DNA of 64,000 bases from Clostridium felsineum DSM 794. Its GTDB lineage: Bacteria > Bacillota > Clostridia > Clostridiales > Clostridiaceae. Shown here one piece after another: positions 42,926 through 51,728 of the stretch (its first letter is position 1; every line of letters starts with the position of its first letter). Location of the stretch: assembly GCF_002006355.2 (NCBI RefSeq), contig NZ_CP096980.1, positions 2,170,001-2,234,000 of the forward strand, given 5' to 3'. The translations under genes and the position numbers were made by a program. The notes under the pieces are model-generated. The model saw only the letters and a program-made list of their open reading frames with translations. It was not told the DNA's origin and did no database searches.

Positions 42926-45454
42926 TTGATTAATGAAAATAGGGCAGCAAGTGGTTTATCAGAAGAAGAAGCAAAAAAACTACAGAAAAAATATGGATAT
43001 AATACAATACAAAAGAAGAAGAAAGTTTCCACCGTAAAAATATTTCTATCTCAATTTAATGATGTTATGATATGGGTACTTATAGCTGCAACTATCATTT
43101 CAGGACTTATGGGTGAAAAAGCAGATGCAGTAACTATAATTGTGATTATAATCATGAATGCAATTATAGGATTCATACAAGAATTTAAGACAGAAAAATC
43201 ATTGGAAGCACTGAAAAAGCTCACCGCACCAACAACAAAGGTAATAAGAAATGGAAGTATAAAGGTAATTGATGCAGCTAATCTAGTTCCTGGAGATTTG
43301 GTGCTTTTAGATACAGGAGATAGAATTCCTGCAGATTGCATTTTAATGGAAGGTTCAAATGTTATGGTGGATGAATCCCTACTTACGGGAGAATCTGTTG
43401 GAGTTTCAAAAGATAATAAAAATAGTGATCTTTATATGGGGACTACAGTGCTTACAGGAAAATGTAAGGGAAGAGTAATAAAAATAGGAATGACAACGGA
43501 GATGGGCAAAATTGCAAATATGCTTGAAAGTATAGACCAAGAGAAAACACCTCTTAAAGAAAAGTTAGCATCCTTAGGTAAAGTACTAGTAATACTTTGT
43601 ATAGTTATATGTGTACTTGTTACAGTACTTGGAATAATAAGAGGTGAGGACAAGTATGAAATGTTTCTTCTAGGTGTAAGCTTAGCAGTTGCTGCAATAC
43701 CAGAAGGGCTTCCAGCAATAGTAACAGTAGCTTTAGCTATAGGTGTGTCTAGAATGCTTAAAAGGAAAGCTCTTGTAAGAAAGCTTCCGGCAGTAGAAAC
43801 CTTAGGATGTACATCTATAATTTGTAGTGATAAAACAGGAACCTTAACTCAAAATAAAATGACAGTAAAGGCTATGTATTTTAATAATGAACTTTATGAA
43901 AAAGATTTTTATTCAGAGGACAAGTTTGACTTACTTAAAAAAACTTTCATTTATTGTAATGATTGTGATTACAATTTTAAGGAAAAAAGTATTGATAAAT
44001 GTCTTTTCGGTGATCCTACTGAAACTGCACTTATCAGAGCGTTTTTTAAAGATACATCAAAGTTAAATAAATTTATTTTAGAGGAAAAAAGAATAAAAGA
44101 AGTACCTTTTGATTCTAAGACAAAAATGATGAATGTAATAAGTAAGGGAAAAAGTGGAACTAGCTTATACTTAAAAGGAGCTCCTGAAAGAGTAATAGAA
44201 AAGTGTAAATATATTTATATAAATAATAAGGTTGAGTTGTTTACTTCAACATATAAAGCAAAGGTAAACTCAGTACTCGAAAATATGTCAAGGAAAGCAT
44301 TAAGGTGTATTGCCTCGGCATATAAAAAGGAGAACATAAATAAAGATTATGACATGATTTTTTTGGGAATAGCAGGAATGATTGATCCTCCAAGAGTAGA
44401 GGTGAAGGATGCTGTTTTAGAGTGTAGAGTTGCTGGTATAACTCCAGTTATGATAACAGGAGATCATAAAAATACAGCTTTTGCAATAGCAAAGGAATTA
44501 AATATATGCTCTGATGTGTCAGAAGTTATGAGTGGTGAAGAACTTGATAAAATAAGTGAAAAAGAGCTCTATAACAAAACAGATAAAATAAGAGTTTTTG
44601 CAAGAGTAAGTCCCGAACATAAACTTAAAATTGTAAAGGCATTTAAAAAGAAAAATAAAGTAGTTGCTATGACTGGTGATGGAGTAAATGATGCTCCTGC
44701 AATTAAGGAAGCAGACATAGGAATATCTATGGGAATATCAGGTACAGATGTAACAAAAGAAGCCTCTTCTATGATCCTTTTAGATGATAACTTTGCTACA
44801 ATTGTAGCGGCAGTAGAAGAAGGAAGAGTTATATATAATAATATAAGAAAGTTTATACGATATTTGCTATCTTGCAACTTAGGAGAAGTACTAACTATGT
44901 TTTTGTCATCAGTGTTTAATCTTCAAACTCCTCTTTTGCCAATACAAATCTTGCTTGTAAATTTGGCTACAGATGGTTTGCCTGCATTGGCTCTTGGAGT
45001 TGATCCACCAGATAAAGACATTATGCAGGATAGGCCAAGGGAAAAGAATGAAGGTATTTTTTCTAGAGGACTTAGTGAAAAAATTATTATAAGAGGATGT
45101 CTTATAGGAATATGTACTGTTCTATCATTTTTAGTGGGATTATATCTAGGATTTGGATTAAAAACAAGCAGAACTATGGCTCTTGGTACATTAATTATGT
45201 CTCAATTAATACATGTATTTGAGTGTCGTTCTGAAAAACATTCCATATTCGAGATAAAATTGTTTACCAATTTATATCTTTTGGGAGCAGTTAGTGTTTC
45301 TATAATAATGCTTGTGGGTGTAGTATATATTCCATTTATGGAGACACTTTTTCATACTGCAGCCTTGGATCTTCCTCAATGGATTATAGTTTTGTTTTTC
45401 TCGGGTTTTATAGCTTTAATAAACAGCCTATACTTATATCGTAATAAAAATTAA
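42926..45454 (+). CDS. Calcium-type cation-transporting P-type ATPase
   Basis: 842 residues from TTG 42926, chosen because GAGGGGTG lies 5 bases upstream; an in-frame ATG at 42911 overlaps that site. P2-type pump: cation ATPase N-terminal domain (SGLSEEEAKKLQKKYG), actuator loop LLTGES, membrane site AVAAIPEGLPAIVTVALAIG, phosphorylation site CSDKTGTLTQNKM (Asp at residue 302), hinge MTGDGVNDAPAIKEADIGIS and NLATDGLPALALGVDPPD. The IPEGLPA and NLxTDGLPA motifs point to Ca2+ export, like SERCA/PMCA-type bacterial pumps; Mn2+ is an alternative. A clear terminator follows. Confidence 0.9.
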   Translation: MINENRAASGLSEEEAKKLQKKYGYNTIQKKKKVSTVKIFLSQFNDVMIWVLIAATIISGLMGEKADAVTIIVIIIMNAIIGFIQEFKTEKSLEALKKLTAPTTKVIRNGSIKVIDAANLVPGDLVLLDTGDRIPADCILMEGSNVMVDESLLTGESVGVSKDNKNSDLYMGTTVLTGKCKGRVIKIGMTTEMGKIANMLESIDQEKTPLKEKLASLGKVLVILCIVICVLVTVLGIIRGEDKYEMFLLGVSLAVAAIPEGLPAIVTVALAIGVSRMLKRKALVRKLPAVETLGCTSIICSDKTGTLTQNKMTVKAMYFNNELYEKDFYSEDKFDLLKKTFIYCNDCDYNFKEKSIDKCLFGDPTETALIRAFFKDTSKLNKFILEEKRIKEVPFDSKTKMMNVISKGKSGTSLYLKGAPERVIEKCKYIYINNKVELFTSTYKAKVNSVLENMSRKALRCIASAYKKENINKDYDMIFLGIAGMIDPPRVEVKDAVLECRVAGITPVMITGDHKNTAFAIAKELNICSDVSEVMSGEELDKISEKELYNKTDKIRVFARVSPEHKLKIVKAFKKKNKVVAMTGDGVNDAPAIKEADIGISMGISGTDVTKEASSMILLDDNFATIVAAVEEGRVIYNNIRKFIRYLLSCNLGEVLTMFLSSVFNLQTPLLPIQILLVNLATDGLPALALGVDPPDKDIMQDRPREKNEGIFSRGLSEKIIIRGCLIGICTVLSFLVGLYLGFGLKTSRTMALGTLIMSQLIHVFECRSEKHSIFEIKLFTNLYLLGAVSVSIIMLVGVVYIPFMETLFHTAALDLPQWIIVLFFSGFIALINSLYLYRNKN

Positions 45455-45469
45455 AAACATATAAATAAA

Positions 45470-45515
45470 AACACTTAAGCTTTTGTTTATATAGCTTAAG
45501 TGTTAATTTTATTTT
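45470..45515. terminator. Bidirectional terminator between the P-type ATPase and the 136-aa gene
   Basis: Perfect 11-base-pair stem (45470-45480 with 45494-45504), 13-base loop, with A-rich and T-rich flanks on either side. It lies between two converging genes and reaches the last codons of the minus-strand gene. Confidence 0.85.
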
Positions 45516-45919
45516 ATCCTTTGGACTTTTTTTGTGGTTTTTACTCCACCATCATCAACTTTAACTAAATCAGACTTTGTACTTAAATTTCTTATATTCA
45601 TGACAGAAAAAGCCTCATTAGGTTTCTTTGAGTTCTTTTTAGGTTTTAAACCTTGAACAATTACTAGATTACCTTGAAATATGTTCATGAAAGTTGGTTT
45701 TTTAAAAAATTTATGTGTTTTATATACACACTTTAGTACTGTTTTGCTTCTATCTGGTTTTATGATAATTGTAGCGATTAATTTATTGAAAATCCATAAA
45801 ATACTTTTTCTTTCAACTTTAACTGAAAGTACATTCCCTTGAACGTTGGTAAATCTATCACCATATTTTCTGAAAAAATTGTCTCTTGAAGATTCTATTA
45901 ATTTATCTTTAAAACTCAT
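45509..45919 (-). CDS. Unrecognised 136-aa basic protein
   Basis: I do not recognise this protein. It is basic (many Lys/Arg), has no transmembrane helix or signal peptide, and shows alternating beta-type segments (LSVKVERKSILWIFNKLIAT, IIIKPDRSKTVLKCVYKTH, FMNIFQGNLVIVQGLKPKK). It has good support as a gene: its own near-consensus promoter, AAGGAG 9 bases before the ATG at 45919, and a terminator. It is monocistronic and sits alone between convergent and divergent neighbours. Confidence 0.75.
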   Translation of the reverse strand: MSFKDKLIESSRDNFFRKYGDRFTNVQGNVLSVKVERKSILWIFNKLIATIIIKPDRSKTVLKCVYKTHKFFKKPTFMNIFQGNLVIVQGLKPKKNSKKPNEAFSVMNIRNLSTKSDLVKVDDGGVKTTKKVQRIK

Positions 45920-45970
45920 ATCGATAACTCCTTTATGTTGGTTTTAAAAGTGCATATGTTATTCTCGTTT

Positions 45971-45999
45971 ATTATAGCATAGGTTGAAATATTTGTGAA
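45971..45999 (-). promoter_or_regulatory. Near-consensus vegetative promoter of the 136-aa gene
   Basis: On the minus strand TTCACA (5 of 6), exactly 17 bases, then TATAAT (6 of 6), about 50 bases before the start codon. One of the best sigma-A matches in the window. Confidence 0.7.
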
Positions 46000-46041
46000 T
46001 GTAAATCTTAAGCTTACCAAAAAAATGTTCCTAAAATAAAA

Positions 46042-46069
46042 CTTTAAGAATATTAATATATAATATAAT
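46042..46069 (+). promoter_or_regulatory. Possible promoter of the Lon-related gene
   Basis: TATAAT at 46064-46069 with a weak -35 (CTTTAA at 46042-46047, 16-base spacer). It leaves a leader of about 85 bases before ATG 46159; no riboswitch-like structure was seen there. Confidence 0.4.
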
Positions 46070-46158
46070 GGGAAAATACTTTAACTGAACCTTTTGAATA
46101 GAAATATTTTAAAGCACAATATAAGTATTTTAATGCATTATAGAGGGGGGATTGGAGA

Positions 46159-48444
46159 ATGATTAGAAAGCTTACTCCTGAGGAAGTTATTTATAACATT
46201 AACTTTAGAAATAAAGGGACATCTAAATTTAATATTTATGATAAATTATATGTTGATATAAAAAGAGGAATTGATATAAAGGATAAAGGATATAATATTT
46301 ATCTTGTAGATAACTTTAGTGACGAGATGTTAAACAATATAAAAAGTTATGTTAATTACATTTTGAGTAAGAGGGATAGACCTAAAGATATATGTTATGT
46401 TACAGGAGAAGATGAGAATGAACCAGAAAGTATGATTTTAAATAATGGATTTGGGCAAAAACTTTATAAATGTATTGAAGATATCAAGAAAGTATATAAG
46501 GATATAATATATAAATTTTATAATTCACTAGATATTGAAGAAAGAGATTTGGTAATAGAAGAGGCAAGAAGTAATAAAAAAAATGTAATAAATAAAATAT
46601 TAGAGGAAGCAGAAGAAGCGGGATTCGAACTTAAAACCTCAGAGGCTGGATTTAATTTTATACCATTAAAAGAAGGAAAGACTATTACAGAAGATGAATA
46701 TGAGGCGCTTAATGAAGAGGAAAAAGAAAATATATTGAGTAATATGAAAAAGTTAAAAAATAGTACTAAAGTGGTATTTGAAAAATTAAAGACTATAGAA
46801 GAAAAGGAATTGGAAGATTTAAAAGAGTGTTTTAAAGACTATATAGAAAATAATATTGAAGGAAAAAAGTATGCTCATATGAGTGAATTTGAAACTATAC
46901 CTGAGGCAGTAGTATATATCTATAAAGTATTTGATGATATAAAGGAAGAGGTCATAAAAAATTATACTTCAAATTACGAAAAGGATTCTGAAAGGATATT
47001 TAGCCTACTTTTAAAATATTATGTTAATGTCATTGTTGACAATAGTAGTAATGATAAACCTGTAGTTATTTTTGAGGATGATCCTAAATTATCAAATCTT
47101 TTAGGAAATGTTGAATATAAAAATTTAAATGGAAATTATGTTACAGATTTGAGTTTAATAAAGGCAGGAAGTATTTTAAAGGCAAATGAGGGCTGTATTA
47201 TAATAAGAGTTAGAGATTTAATTGAAAAAACACATTCCTATTATTATCTAAAAAAGGTGCTGTTAAATGAAAAGGTAAGATTTGATTATAATAAAGATCA
47301 TTTTGAGATTATATCATTGAAAGGTTTACTTCCTAAACCCGTAAAAATAAATGTTAAAGTTATATTAATTGGGGATTATGAAACCTACAATATTTTATAT
47401 AATTTAGATGAAGATTTTAGGGAACTTTTTAGAATAAAGGCTGAATTTAATCCTGTAGTTGATATTGATGAGAATTCTATAAGATGTGTTGAAAAAATGG
47501 TTGATACATTTTTACACTGCAAAAATAATAAAGAAATATCTACATCTGCCTTTAAGGAGATATGTAAGCATTTATCTAGAATAGCTGATGATAGAAACAG
47601 GCTTCATATTTTGCCTAAAGAAATAAAAAGAATATTAACATTGACCTGTAATAATGCTGACAAGGATTCTGATAAGTATATAAATGATGAGAATGTAAGA
47701 AAGGTAATTTATAAAGAAGAAATTATAGAAGAAGAGATTATTAAAAATTATAAAGATAATAAGATACTTATGGATTTTTTTGGTGAGAAAATAGGACAGA
47801 TAAATGCATTGTCAGTAATTAGTTTTGGATATAAGGATATGGGAAAACCCATTAGAGTAACTTGTACTTGCCAAAAGGGAAATGGAAATATAATTGATAT
47901 TCAAAAAGAAAATTCTATGAGTGGAAATATTCATTCAAAATCAATAAGCATATTAAAAGGACTTTTAGGAGAAATATTTGGAGGATACGATAGGCTTCCA
48001 GTGGATTTTTATCTATCTTTTGAGCAAGTATATGGAAAACTTGAGGGAGATAGTGCATCAGTAGCAGAAACTGTATGTATGCTTTCAGCACTGTCCAAAG
48101 TCCCTATAAAGCAAAATGTAGGGGTTACAGGATCTATAAATCAATTTGGAGAAATTCAGCCAGTAGGTGGTGTAAAGGATAAAATTGAAGGATTTTATAA
48201 GATTGCTAATTTATATAGAAGAAATGAGGCATATTCCGTTATAATACCTCAAAGTAATATGGATTCAATAGTTCTTAATTATGAGGTTGAAAAAGCGGTT
48301 ATTGAAAAAAGGTTTAATATATTTACAGCGGAAAATATTAAAGATGCAGTAGAAATTTTAATGGATTCTAACTGGGAAGAGGTAAATAAGAAAGCAAAAT
48401 TAGAAATGAAAAAGTATGAAATCAAGAGAGAAAGAAGACATTAA
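46159..48444 (+). CDS. Lon-related (AAA_32/LonB-like) protease with degenerate ATPase domain
   Basis: 761 residues. The C-terminal 200 residues are a Lon protease domain with the catalytic dyad: GDSAS (Ser632) and VGGVKDKIEG (Lys673), plus GVTGSINQFGEIQPVGGVKD. The N-terminal and middle parts follow the AAA_32 family plan (DIKDKGYNIYLVDNFSDEML, ENEPESMILNNGFGQKLYK, LSLIKAGSILKANEGCIIIR). Where homologues have a Walker A loop after GYNIY there is VDNFSDEML, with no G-x4-G-K-S/T, and the Walker B aspartate is also gone, so it may degrade peptides without ATP or be regulatory. ATG 46159 after GAGGGGGGATTGGAG. Confidence 0.82.
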   Translation: MIRKLTPEEVIYNINFRNKGTSKFNIYDKLYVDIKRGIDIKDKGYNIYLVDNFSDEMLNNIKSYVNYILSKRDRPKDICYVTGEDENEPESMILNNGFGQKLYKCIEDIKKVYKDIIYKFYNSLDIEERDLVIEEARSNKKNVINKILEEAEEAGFELKTSEAGFNFIPLKEGKTITEDEYEALNEEEKENILSNMKKLKNSTKVVFEKLKTIEEKELEDLKECFKDYIENNIEGKKYAHMSEFETIPEAVVYIYKVFDDIKEEVIKNYTSNYEKDSERIFSLLLKYYVNVIVDNSSNDKPVVIFEDDPKLSNLLGNVEYKNLNGNYVTDLSLIKAGSILKANEGCIIIRVRDLIEKTHSYYYLKKVLLNEKVRFDYNKDHFEIISLKGLLPKPVKINVKVILIGDYETYNILYNLDEDFRELFRIKAEFNPVVDIDENSIRCVEKMVDTFLHCKNNKEISTSAFKEICKHLSRIADDRNRLHILPKEIKRILTLTCNNADKDSDKYINDENVRKVIYKEEIIEEEIIKNYKDNKILMDFFGEKIGQINALSVISFGYKDMGKPIRVTCTCQKGNGNIIDIQKENSMSGNIHSKSISILKGLLGEIFGGYDRLPVDFYLSFEQVYGKLEGDSASVAETVCMLSALSKVPIKQNVGVTGSINQFGEIQPVGGVKDKIEGFYKIANLYRRNEAYSVIIPQSNMDSIVLNYEVEKAVIEKRFNIFTAENIKDAVEILMDSNWEEVNKKAKLEMKKYEIKRERRH

Positions 48445-48445
48445 A

Positions 48446-48491
48446 TTACTAAAATGAGACGAAACTTTAAAATTTCGTCTCATTTTAGTAA
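48446..48491. terminator. Strong bidirectional terminator between the Lon-related gene and ychF
   Basis: Perfect 19-base-pair stem (48446-48464 with 48473-48491) and an 8-base loop, between the stop codons of two converging genes. Confidence 0.9.
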
Positions 48492-48493
48492 AA

Positions 48494-49591
48494 CTATACA
48501 TTGAATCTGAAGAATACTACATCGCCTTCCTGCATGATATATTCTTTTCCTTCAAGTCTATAAAGTCCTTTTTCTTTTGCAGCAGATTCAGAACCACAAT
48601 TAACTAAATCATCATAAGATACTATTTCAGCACGTATAAAGCCTCTTTCAATATCTGTATGTATTTTACCAGCAGCAGCAGGAGCTTTTGTTCCTTGCTT
48701 TATAGTCCATGCTCTTACTTCCTCAGGACCAGCAGTTAAAAAGCTCATAAGTCCTAATAATTTATAACTGCTTTCTATAAGTCTATTTAAACCAGAGTCT
48801 TCAAGTCCGTATTCTGAAAGCATTTCTTTTTGTTCATCCTCTTCAAGTGAAGAAAGTTGCTCTTCAAGACCAGCACAAATAGGAATTACTTCTGAGTTTT
48901 CACTCTTTGCATAATTTTGAACAGCTTTAACCATATCATTTTCTATATTTCCAGATAGTACATCATCTTCTGATACATTAGCTGCATATAGAACTGGTTT
49001 TGAAGTTAAAAGGAAAAGTCCTTTTACAAATTCTTCTTCATCATCAGTGAATTCAAGAGTTCTTACAGATTTTCCATCTTCAAGATGTTTTTTTAATTTT
49101 TCTAATGTAACAAGTTCTGCTTTGGATTTTTTATCACCAGAGCGAGCTGTCTTTACAGTCTTTTCTATTCTTTTTTCAAGAACCTCAAGATCTGAAAATA
49201 TGAGTTCAAAATTAATAGTTTCAATATCACGTATAGGGTCAATGCTGCCATCTACATGAACTATATTATCATCTTTAAAACATCTTACAACATGAACTAT
49301 TGCGGCAGACTCTCTTATATGAGATAAAAACTTATTTCCAAGTCCTTCTCCTTTACTAGCACCTTTAACAAGACCCGCTATATCATAAAATTCTATACTT
49401 GTGTGTACTTTCTTTTTTGAATTATACATTTTTTCAAGAACATCAAGTCGTCTGTCTGGAACAGATACAACTCCTACATTAGGTTCTATAGTACAAAAAG
49501 GATAATTTGCAGATTCTGCTCCTGCTTTTGTTATGGCATTAAATAAAGTACTTTTACCTACGTTTGGTAAACCTACAATTCCCAATCTCAT
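48494..49591 (-). CDS. ychF: Redox-regulated/ribosome-associated GTPase YchF (Obg family)
   Basis: 365 residues, usual length. P-loop GLPNVGKST at residues 6-14, switch region SANYPFCTIEPNVGVV, IEFYDIAGLVKGASKGEGLG and the C-terminal TGS-like domain ending YIMQEGDVVFFRFNV. YchF proteins bind ATP preferentially and associate with ribosomes. The start ATG at 49591 has AGAAGGGATG upstream; a promoter match precedes it. Confidence 0.95.
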   Translation of the reverse strand: MRLGIVGLPNVGKSTLFNAITKAGAESANYPFCTIEPNVGVVSVPDRRLDVLEKMYNSKKKVHTSIEFYDIAGLVKGASKGEGLGNKFLSHIRESAAIVHVVRCFKDDNIVHVDGSIDPIRDIETINFELIFSDLEVLEKRIEKTVKTARSGDKKSKAELVTLEKLKKHLEDGKSVRTLEFTDDEEEFVKGLFLLTSKPVLYAANVSEDDVLSGNIENDMVKAVQNYAKSENSEVIPICAGLEEQLSSLEEDEQKEMLSEYGLEDSGLNRLIESSYKLLGLMSFLTAGPEEVRAWTIKQGTKAPAAAGKIHTDIERGFIRAEIVSYDDLVNCGSESAAKEKGLYRLEGKEYIMQEGDVVFFRFNV

Positions 49592-49630
49592 TTATGTGTA
49601 CATCCCTTCTAAAATAAATTCATCTTATAA

Positions 49631-49659
49631 ATTATACTCTAAGAGGTGCATTTATTCAA
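49631..49659 (-). promoter_or_regulatory. Vegetative promoter of ychF
   Basis: Minus strand TTGAAT, 17-base spacer, TATAAT, about 40 bases before the ychF start. Good sigma-A match. Confidence 0.6.
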
Positions 49660-49747
49660 GAATAGAAGTTTTCATAAAAAAGTTTAAGAGATTTAAAAAT
49701 TTAACTTTAAAAGAAGGAATTCTAAGATTCATATAGAATAATATAGA

Positions 49748-49777
49748 AAGTGGTTTAAAGTGGTGTAAAGTGGGTGA
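49748..49777 (+). promoter_or_regulatory. MraZ box: three 10-bp direct repeats before mraZ
   Basis: Three head-to-tail 10-base units, each beginning AAAGTGG, start at 49748, 49758 and 49768. This matches the TGG-containing direct repeats with one-helical-turn spacing bound by MraZ upstream of its own operon in other bacteria. The last unit ends 25 bases before the mraZ start codon, so bound MraZ would block transcription. Confidence 0.75.
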
Positions 49778-49802
49778 AAAAACACATAAGGGGGTAGAAA
49801 GT

Positions 49803-50231
49803 GTGTTTATAGGAGAATATAATCATGCTTTGGATTCAAAAAATAGAATAATTATACCCTCTAAGTTTAGGGAAGAGCTTGGCGATAACTTTATTTTAAC
49901 TAAAGGGTTAGATGGATGTCTTTATGTATATCCTATAAATGAATGGAAAATTCTTGAGGAAAAGTTAAAGAAACTTCCCCTGACTAATCATAATGCAAGG
50001 GCTTTTGTTAGGTTTTTCTTTTCAGGAGCAAATGAAGTTACTTTAGATAAGCAGGGAAGAGTACTTGTACCACAAAATTTAATAGAATATGCTTCAATAA
50101 ATAAGGAAATTATAAGTATTGGAGTATCCACAAGAATAGAGATATGGAGCAAAGAAAAATGGGTAGAATACAATGAAGCAAGTGTGGATATGAATGAGAT
50201 AGCAGAAAAAATGAGCGAACTTGGGATATAA
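49803..50231 (+). CDS. mraZ: Division/cell-wall cluster transcriptional regulator MraZ
   Basis: 142 residues from GTG 49803, giving the standard MFIGEYNHALDSKNRIIIPS start; AAGGGGG is 8 bases upstream. An in-frame GTG at 49770 would lengthen it by 11 residues but lies inside the operator repeats. Two SpoVT/AbrB-like repeats carry the DxKxR motifs (SKNRIIIPSKFREELG and DKQGRVLVPQNL). It forms a ring that binds the upstream repeats and represses the dcw operon. rsmH follows after 14 bases. Confidence 0.94.
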   Translation: MFIGEYNHALDSKNRIIIPSKFREELGDNFILTKGLDGCLYVYPINEWKILEEKLKKLPLTNHNARAFVRFFFSGANEVTLDKQGRVLVPQNLIEYASINKEIISIGVSTRIEIWSKEKWVEYNEASVDMNEIAEKMSELGI

Positions 50232-50245
50232 AAGGAGATTTTGTT

Positions 50246-51184
50246 ATGGAATTTAATCATGTTCCAGTATTATTGGAAGAAACTATAGAAAATTTAGACA
50301 TAAAAGAAGATGGAATTTATGTGGATTGTACTCTTGGAGGAGCTGGTCATTCTTCTGAAATTTTAAAAAGACTTTCAGATAAAGGAAGATTAATAGGAAT
50401 AGACCAGGATAAAGACGCACTTAAGGCTGCAAGTGAAAGACTTAAAGATTATAAGAATTTTACATTTGTACACGATAATTTTTCTAATATAAAAAGCATA
50501 TTAGAGGAACTTAGAATAGATAAAGTTGATGGTATATTAGCGGATTTAGGAGTTTCCTCGTATCAGCTTGATGAGGCAGAAAGAGGCTTTAGTTATATGA
50601 ATGATGCTCCTCTTGATATGAGAATGAATAGGGACAATGAATTTTCAGCTTATGATGTTGTTAATGTATATGACGAGGAGAAGCTTTATTCTGTAATAAG
50701 AAATTATGGAGAGGAAAAGTTTGCAAAGAGAATAGCTAGATTTATTGTAGAAAAAAGAAGTGAAGGACCAATAAATACAACCTTCGAGCTTGTGGAAATA
50801 ATAAAAGCAGCAATTCCAGCAAAATTTAGAAGGCAGGGACCACATCCAGCAAAGAGAACTTTTCAAGCCATAAGAATAGAGGTAAATCATGAGCTTCAAA
50901 TTTTAAACAAGACAATAGAAGATGCAGTAGATAAATTAGAGGATGGTGGAAGAATTTGTATAATAACATTTCATTCTCTTGAAGATAGAATTATTAAAAA
51001 TAAGTATAGAGAACTTCAAGATCCATGTATATGCCCCAAAGATATACCTATGTGTGTGTGTGGAAAAAAACCTAAGATAAAAATAATCACACGAAAACCA
51101 ATAGAAGCTTCTAGTGCTGAACTTGAATATAATCCTAGAAGTAGAAGTGCTAAACTCAGAGTAGCCAAAAAAATAAATTTGTAA
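50246..51184 (+). CDS. rsmH: 16S rRNA (cytosine-1402-N4) methyltransferase RsmH
   Basis: 312 residues, normal length. Methylates C1402 of 16S rRNA in the P-site region. N-terminal FNHVPVLLEETIENLDIKED, SAM loop VDCTLGGAGHSSEILKRL, LADLGVSSYQLDEAERGFSY, DAPLDMRMNR, and HPAKRTFQAIRIEVNHEL are diagnostic. Located directly after mraZ as in nearly all dcw clusters. ATG 50246 after AAAAGGAG. Confidence 0.96.
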   Translation: MEFNHVPVLLEETIENLDIKEDGIYVDCTLGGAGHSSEILKRLSDKGRLIGIDQDKDALKAASERLKDYKNFTFVHDNFSNIKSILEELRIDKVDGILADLGVSSYQLDEAERGFSYMNDAPLDMRMNRDNEFSAYDVVNVYDEEKLYSVIRNYGEEKFAKRIARFIVEKRSEGPINTTFELVEIIKAAIPAKFRRQGPHPAKRTFQAIRIEVNHELQILNKTIEDAVDKLEDGGRICIITFHSLEDRIIKNKYRELQDPCICPKDIPMCVCGKKPKIKIITRKPIEASSAELEYNPRSRSAKLRVAKKINL

Positions 51185-51213
51185 GTTATAATATTGGAAT
51201 GGGGTGAATAATA

Positions 51214-51717
51214 TTGATAATAACGGATAAAGAATTTCAGGTTAAAGGTAGTAATGCATTAGCACCACAGAAAAATAATACAGACGCTAATGAAAGAGCG
51301 CTTAAAAATTACAGAGAAAGAAGAAAAAAAGAAAAAAGAATGAAGCTTATAAAAAAACATATTCAGATGAAAAAGCAGGCTAGAGTTATATTAGCCATAG
51401 TTGCTGTTTTTATATTGGGTTTTACCGTTTTATATAGGTACTCTGAGATTTATTCACTTCAAAATAAGCTTGAGATGGTTCAAAATGACTCTAATAATAT
51501 ATCGGGAGAAAATGATGATTTAAAGCTTGAGCTCTTTAAAAATGAAAGTATTGACAATGTAGCTGAGAAGGCAACAGGAGATTTACATATGGTTAATCCA
51601 GATAAAAATCATGCGACATATACTAACCTGCAAAAGAAAAGTATAACTATAGATAAGGATACTGAAGCTTCAAAAAGTAAAGGTATTTTAGAGATCATAG
51701 AAAGCAAGTTTTTTTAA
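51214..51717 (+). CDS. ftsL: FtsL-like division protein
   Basis: 167 residues. A basic cytoplasmic N-terminus (KNYRERRKKEKRMKLIKKHI), one transmembrane helix (about 53-71, VILAIVAVFILGFTVLYRY) and an external leucine-zipper-like coiled coil (YSLQNKLEMVQNDSNNISGE). This bitopic layout and the place between rsmH and the penicillin-binding protein identify FtsL-type proteins, whose sequences are poorly conserved. TTG start at 51214, GGGGTGAAT 5 bases upstream. Confidence 0.78.
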   Translation: MIITDKEFQVKGSNALAPQKNNTDANERALKNYRERRKKEKRMKLIKKHIQMKKQARVILAIVAVFILGFTVLYRYSEIYSLQNKLEMVQNDSNNISGENDDLKLELFKNESIDNVAEKATGDLHMVNPDKNHATYTNLQKKSITIDKDTEASKSKGILEIIESKFF

Positions 51718-51728
51718 GGAGGTATCGG

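Noticed and set aside
49770..49802. Longer start for mraZ at GTG 49770
   Set aside because: It would start inside the operator repeats and add residues not seen in MraZ; GTG 49803 has the AAGGGGG site.
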